DNA of 64,000 nt from JAHDHW01 sp965277415 (GTDB lineage: Bacteria; Bacteroidota; Bacteroidia; Chitinophagales; Saprospiraceae). A model generated the notes under the pieces. It was not told where the DNA came from, made no database searches, and saw only the letters and a program-made list of their open reading frames with translations. Within the stretch, counting starts at the first letter, position 1. Each line of letters begins with the position of its first letter. Shown here one piece after another: positions 62,543-64,000 of this stretch. The DNA lies in assembly GCA_965277415.1 (NCBI GenBank), contig CBDICS010000002.1, forward strand, positions 1-64,000. The letters are read 5' to 3'. Both the position numbers and the translations under genes were made by a program.

Positions 62543-63796
62543 ATGGCAATACATTGGAAAGTTCTCATAGGCATCGTATTAGGTTTAATCATCGGATACC
62601 TTGCAAGTTTTTCTGAATTAGGGGTGAACATTATTCAGGATTATATCAAACCAATTGGTATTATTTTTATAAAAATATTAAAGCTTATTGCCGTTCCTTT
62701 AGTTTTTGTATCTCTCGCAAGAGGTATAACAGAGTTAAAGGATATTAAAAAATTATCAAACCTAGGCGGTAAGACTGTATTTTGGTATTTGCTCACAACA
62801 GTTTTTGCGGTTATACTTGGATTATTTTTGGTGAATATATTTCAACCTGGAGCTGGATTAGATATCGAAGTACTTCAAACTTTATCTAAAGAACCCATGA
62901 AACTAGATTCAGCAAATACCAATACAAATGGTCCATTGGACTTTTTTGTACGGATGGTGCCTGACAATCTTTTTTCAGCATTAAGTGATAATGGACAATT
63001 GCTACAGGTTATATTTTTTACGGTATTATTTAGTGTGGCTTTGTTAATGATACCTGAAAATGATCAGCCTCCCGTTATTCGTCTTATTGAATCACTGAAT
63101 AAAGTGATGCTCAAAATAGTAGATATCGTTATAGATTTTTCTCCTTATGCGGTATTTGCACTCATGGCTACCTTAATAGTAGAAATCAAAGATCCTGCAA
63201 TTTTCAAAGCATTGCTTAGCTATTCCGTCATACTGCTTTTTGGTATGTTGATTATGCTTAGTTTATATCCTCTATTAGCAAGACTTTTGACAGGAATGCC
63301 TATCAAAAGATTTGTAAAAGGAATCTTGCCTGCACAATTGGTTGCCATTACCACTAGCTCAAGTATGGCTACACTGCCAGTGACTATGGAATGTCTTCAA
63401 GATAATCTAGGCGTGGATGACGAGATTGTGAGTTTTGTCTGCCCCATAGGAGCGACCATCAATATGGATGCAACTAGCCTCATGCAAAGTATTGCGGCAG
63501 TCTTTGTTTGTCAAGTGATTGGTCACGATCTTAGTATTACCGATCAATTGGTCATAGTAGCAACAGCGACTATGGCTTCTATTGGTGCCGCTGCTGCTCC
63601 AAGCGCGGGCGTGGTCATGTTGGTTATGGTCTTGGAATCTATTGGATTTCCATCTGATAAACTGCCACTGGCAATTACTATGATTCTGGCTGTTGATCGC
63701 CCCTTAGATATGTGCCGTACCGTCGTCAATATATCAGGTGATAGTTTTGTAAGTGTAGTCGTGGGAAAAGGAAGAATACTTAGTCCTAAGGAATAG
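62543..63796 (+). CDS. Dicarboxylate/amino-acid:cation (Na+ or H+) symporter, DAACS family
   Basis: The 417-residue protein has about eight membrane helices. It carries ITTSSSMATLPVTME (about 270-284), the Ser-rich reentrant loop; PIGATINMDATSL (about 302-314), matching the NMDG-type cation site; and AAAAPSAGVVMLVMV, the second reentrant loop. It imports glutamate, aspartate or C4-dicarboxylates with Na+ or H+. The exact substrate is not determined by what can be read. It is a single gene, convergent with the partial gene at the window end. Confidence 0.93.
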   Translation: MAIHWKVLIGIVLGLIIGYLASFSELGVNIIQDYIKPIGIIFIKILKLIAVPLVFVSLARGITELKDIKKLSNLGGKTVFWYLLTTVFAVILGLFLVNIFQPGAGLDIEVLQTLSKEPMKLDSANTNTNGPLDFFVRMVPDNLFSALSDNGQLLQVIFFTVLFSVALLMIPENDQPPVIRLIESLNKVMLKIVDIVIDFSPYAVFALMATLIVEIKDPAIFKALLSYSVILLFGMLIMLSLYPLLARLLTGMPIKRFVKGILPAQLVAITTSSSMATLPVTMECLQDNLGVDDEIVSFVCPIGATINMDATSLMQSIAAVFVCQVIGHDLSITDQLVIVATATMASIGAAAAPSAGVVMLVMVLESIGFPSDKLPLAITMILAVDRPLDMCRTVVNISGDSFVSVVVGKGRILSPKE

Positions 63797-63809
63797 AAGT
63801 CAATTTTGA

Positions 63810-64000
63810 CTAAGCGGGCACATACTTTCTCTTCATGTACCAAGCATAGGTAAGACCTAGCAGCGTTGGTGCTATCCAAGGGATAATCATCCACTGATGA
63901 TGTATATGCAAGACACCAATCAAAATTCGACTACCACCGAATGCAAAAAAAGCAGTATAAGCCGCAATACCTGATATGATCGTACCCTGAATGTGCATTT
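63810..64000 (-). CDS. C-terminal part of an integral membrane protein (cut by window end)
   Basis: At least 62 residues are visible, with two hydrophobic helices (GTIISGIAAYTAFFAFGGSR and WMIIPWIAPTLLGLTYAW) and a short basic tail ending KRKYVPA. The ATG at 63998 may be internal, since the frame runs to the window edge. Its family cannot be named with confidence. Confidence 0.6.
   Translation of the reverse strand, partial: MHIQGTIISGIAAYTAFFAFGGSRILIGVLHIHHQWMIIPWIAPTLLGLTYAWYMKRKYVPA

Overview
The window is AT-rich DNA from a Bacteroidota genome, most likely class Saprospiria (Saprospira/Lewinella-like). This rests on several proteins with signal peptides and C-terminal type IX secretion (T9SS) sorting domains, very large TPR/histidine-kinase/receiver/AraC hybrid sensors, TAnnTTTG-type -7 promoter boxes, A-rich translation starts without Shine-Dalgarno sequences, and DUF4920, MORN-caspase and S74 'tail fibre' proteins. 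The genus is an inference; no rRNA is present.

Layout. 1-10.6 kb is mostly housekeeping: an HD phosphohydrolase (5' end cut off), a repeat-rich peptidoglycan-binding exported protein, an MFS exporter, a small ferredoxin-like-fold protein, mnmE, a two-gene HATPase + DUF4325 module and a SWIM/SNF2 helicase. 11.3-16.3 kb holds an IS200 copy followed by two T9SS-exported proteins. 16.4-29.9 kb is a complete type I-B-like CRISPR-Cas locus on the minus strand: WYL regulator, cas6, cas5, cas3, a cas8-like large subunit, cas7, cas4, cas1, cas2, leader and array. It has been hit repeatedly by mobile DNA. The array (12 + 7 repeats) is split by an IS3-family element that itself carries a second, apparently identical IS200 copy. 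Between cas7 and cas4 lie a REP-associated transposase (RAYT), a REP-like palindrome and a truncated second copy of the cas4 start.

30-42 kb contains a helical-repeat protein of a family with a clear paralogue at 57.6 kb, a small double-glycine-leader peptide, lspA, a DUF819 membrane protein, a GH113-like lipoprotein, five nearly identical tandem tRNA-like genes (35.8-36.6 kb), a second helical protein, a DUF4920 lipoprotein, a MITE-like palindromic repeat, an exported MORN-repeat caspase and a pseudogene that joins a sigma-factor-like N-terminus to a ClpP C-terminus.

42.6-57.3 kb is a surface-protein and sensor region. Two paralogous ~950-residue hybrid sensors flank an S74/tail-fibre protein and a small T9SS protein, followed by two more T9SS proteins. 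57.5-64 kb has a second MITE copy, the helical-repeat paralogue, a two-gene outer-membrane-like cassette with overlapping start and stop, a patatin phospholipase, a dicarboxylate/amino-acid:cation symporter and the 3' end of a membrane protein.

The most unusual item is the five-copy array of 117-118 nt tRNA-like genes. They have perfect acceptor and T arms, a 48-49 nt variable region and an apparent GUC anticodon in an Asp-like loop carrying U37. Their spacers contain hairpins with compensatory stem changes. The best-documented genome history is the layered insertion in the CRISPR-Cas locus.
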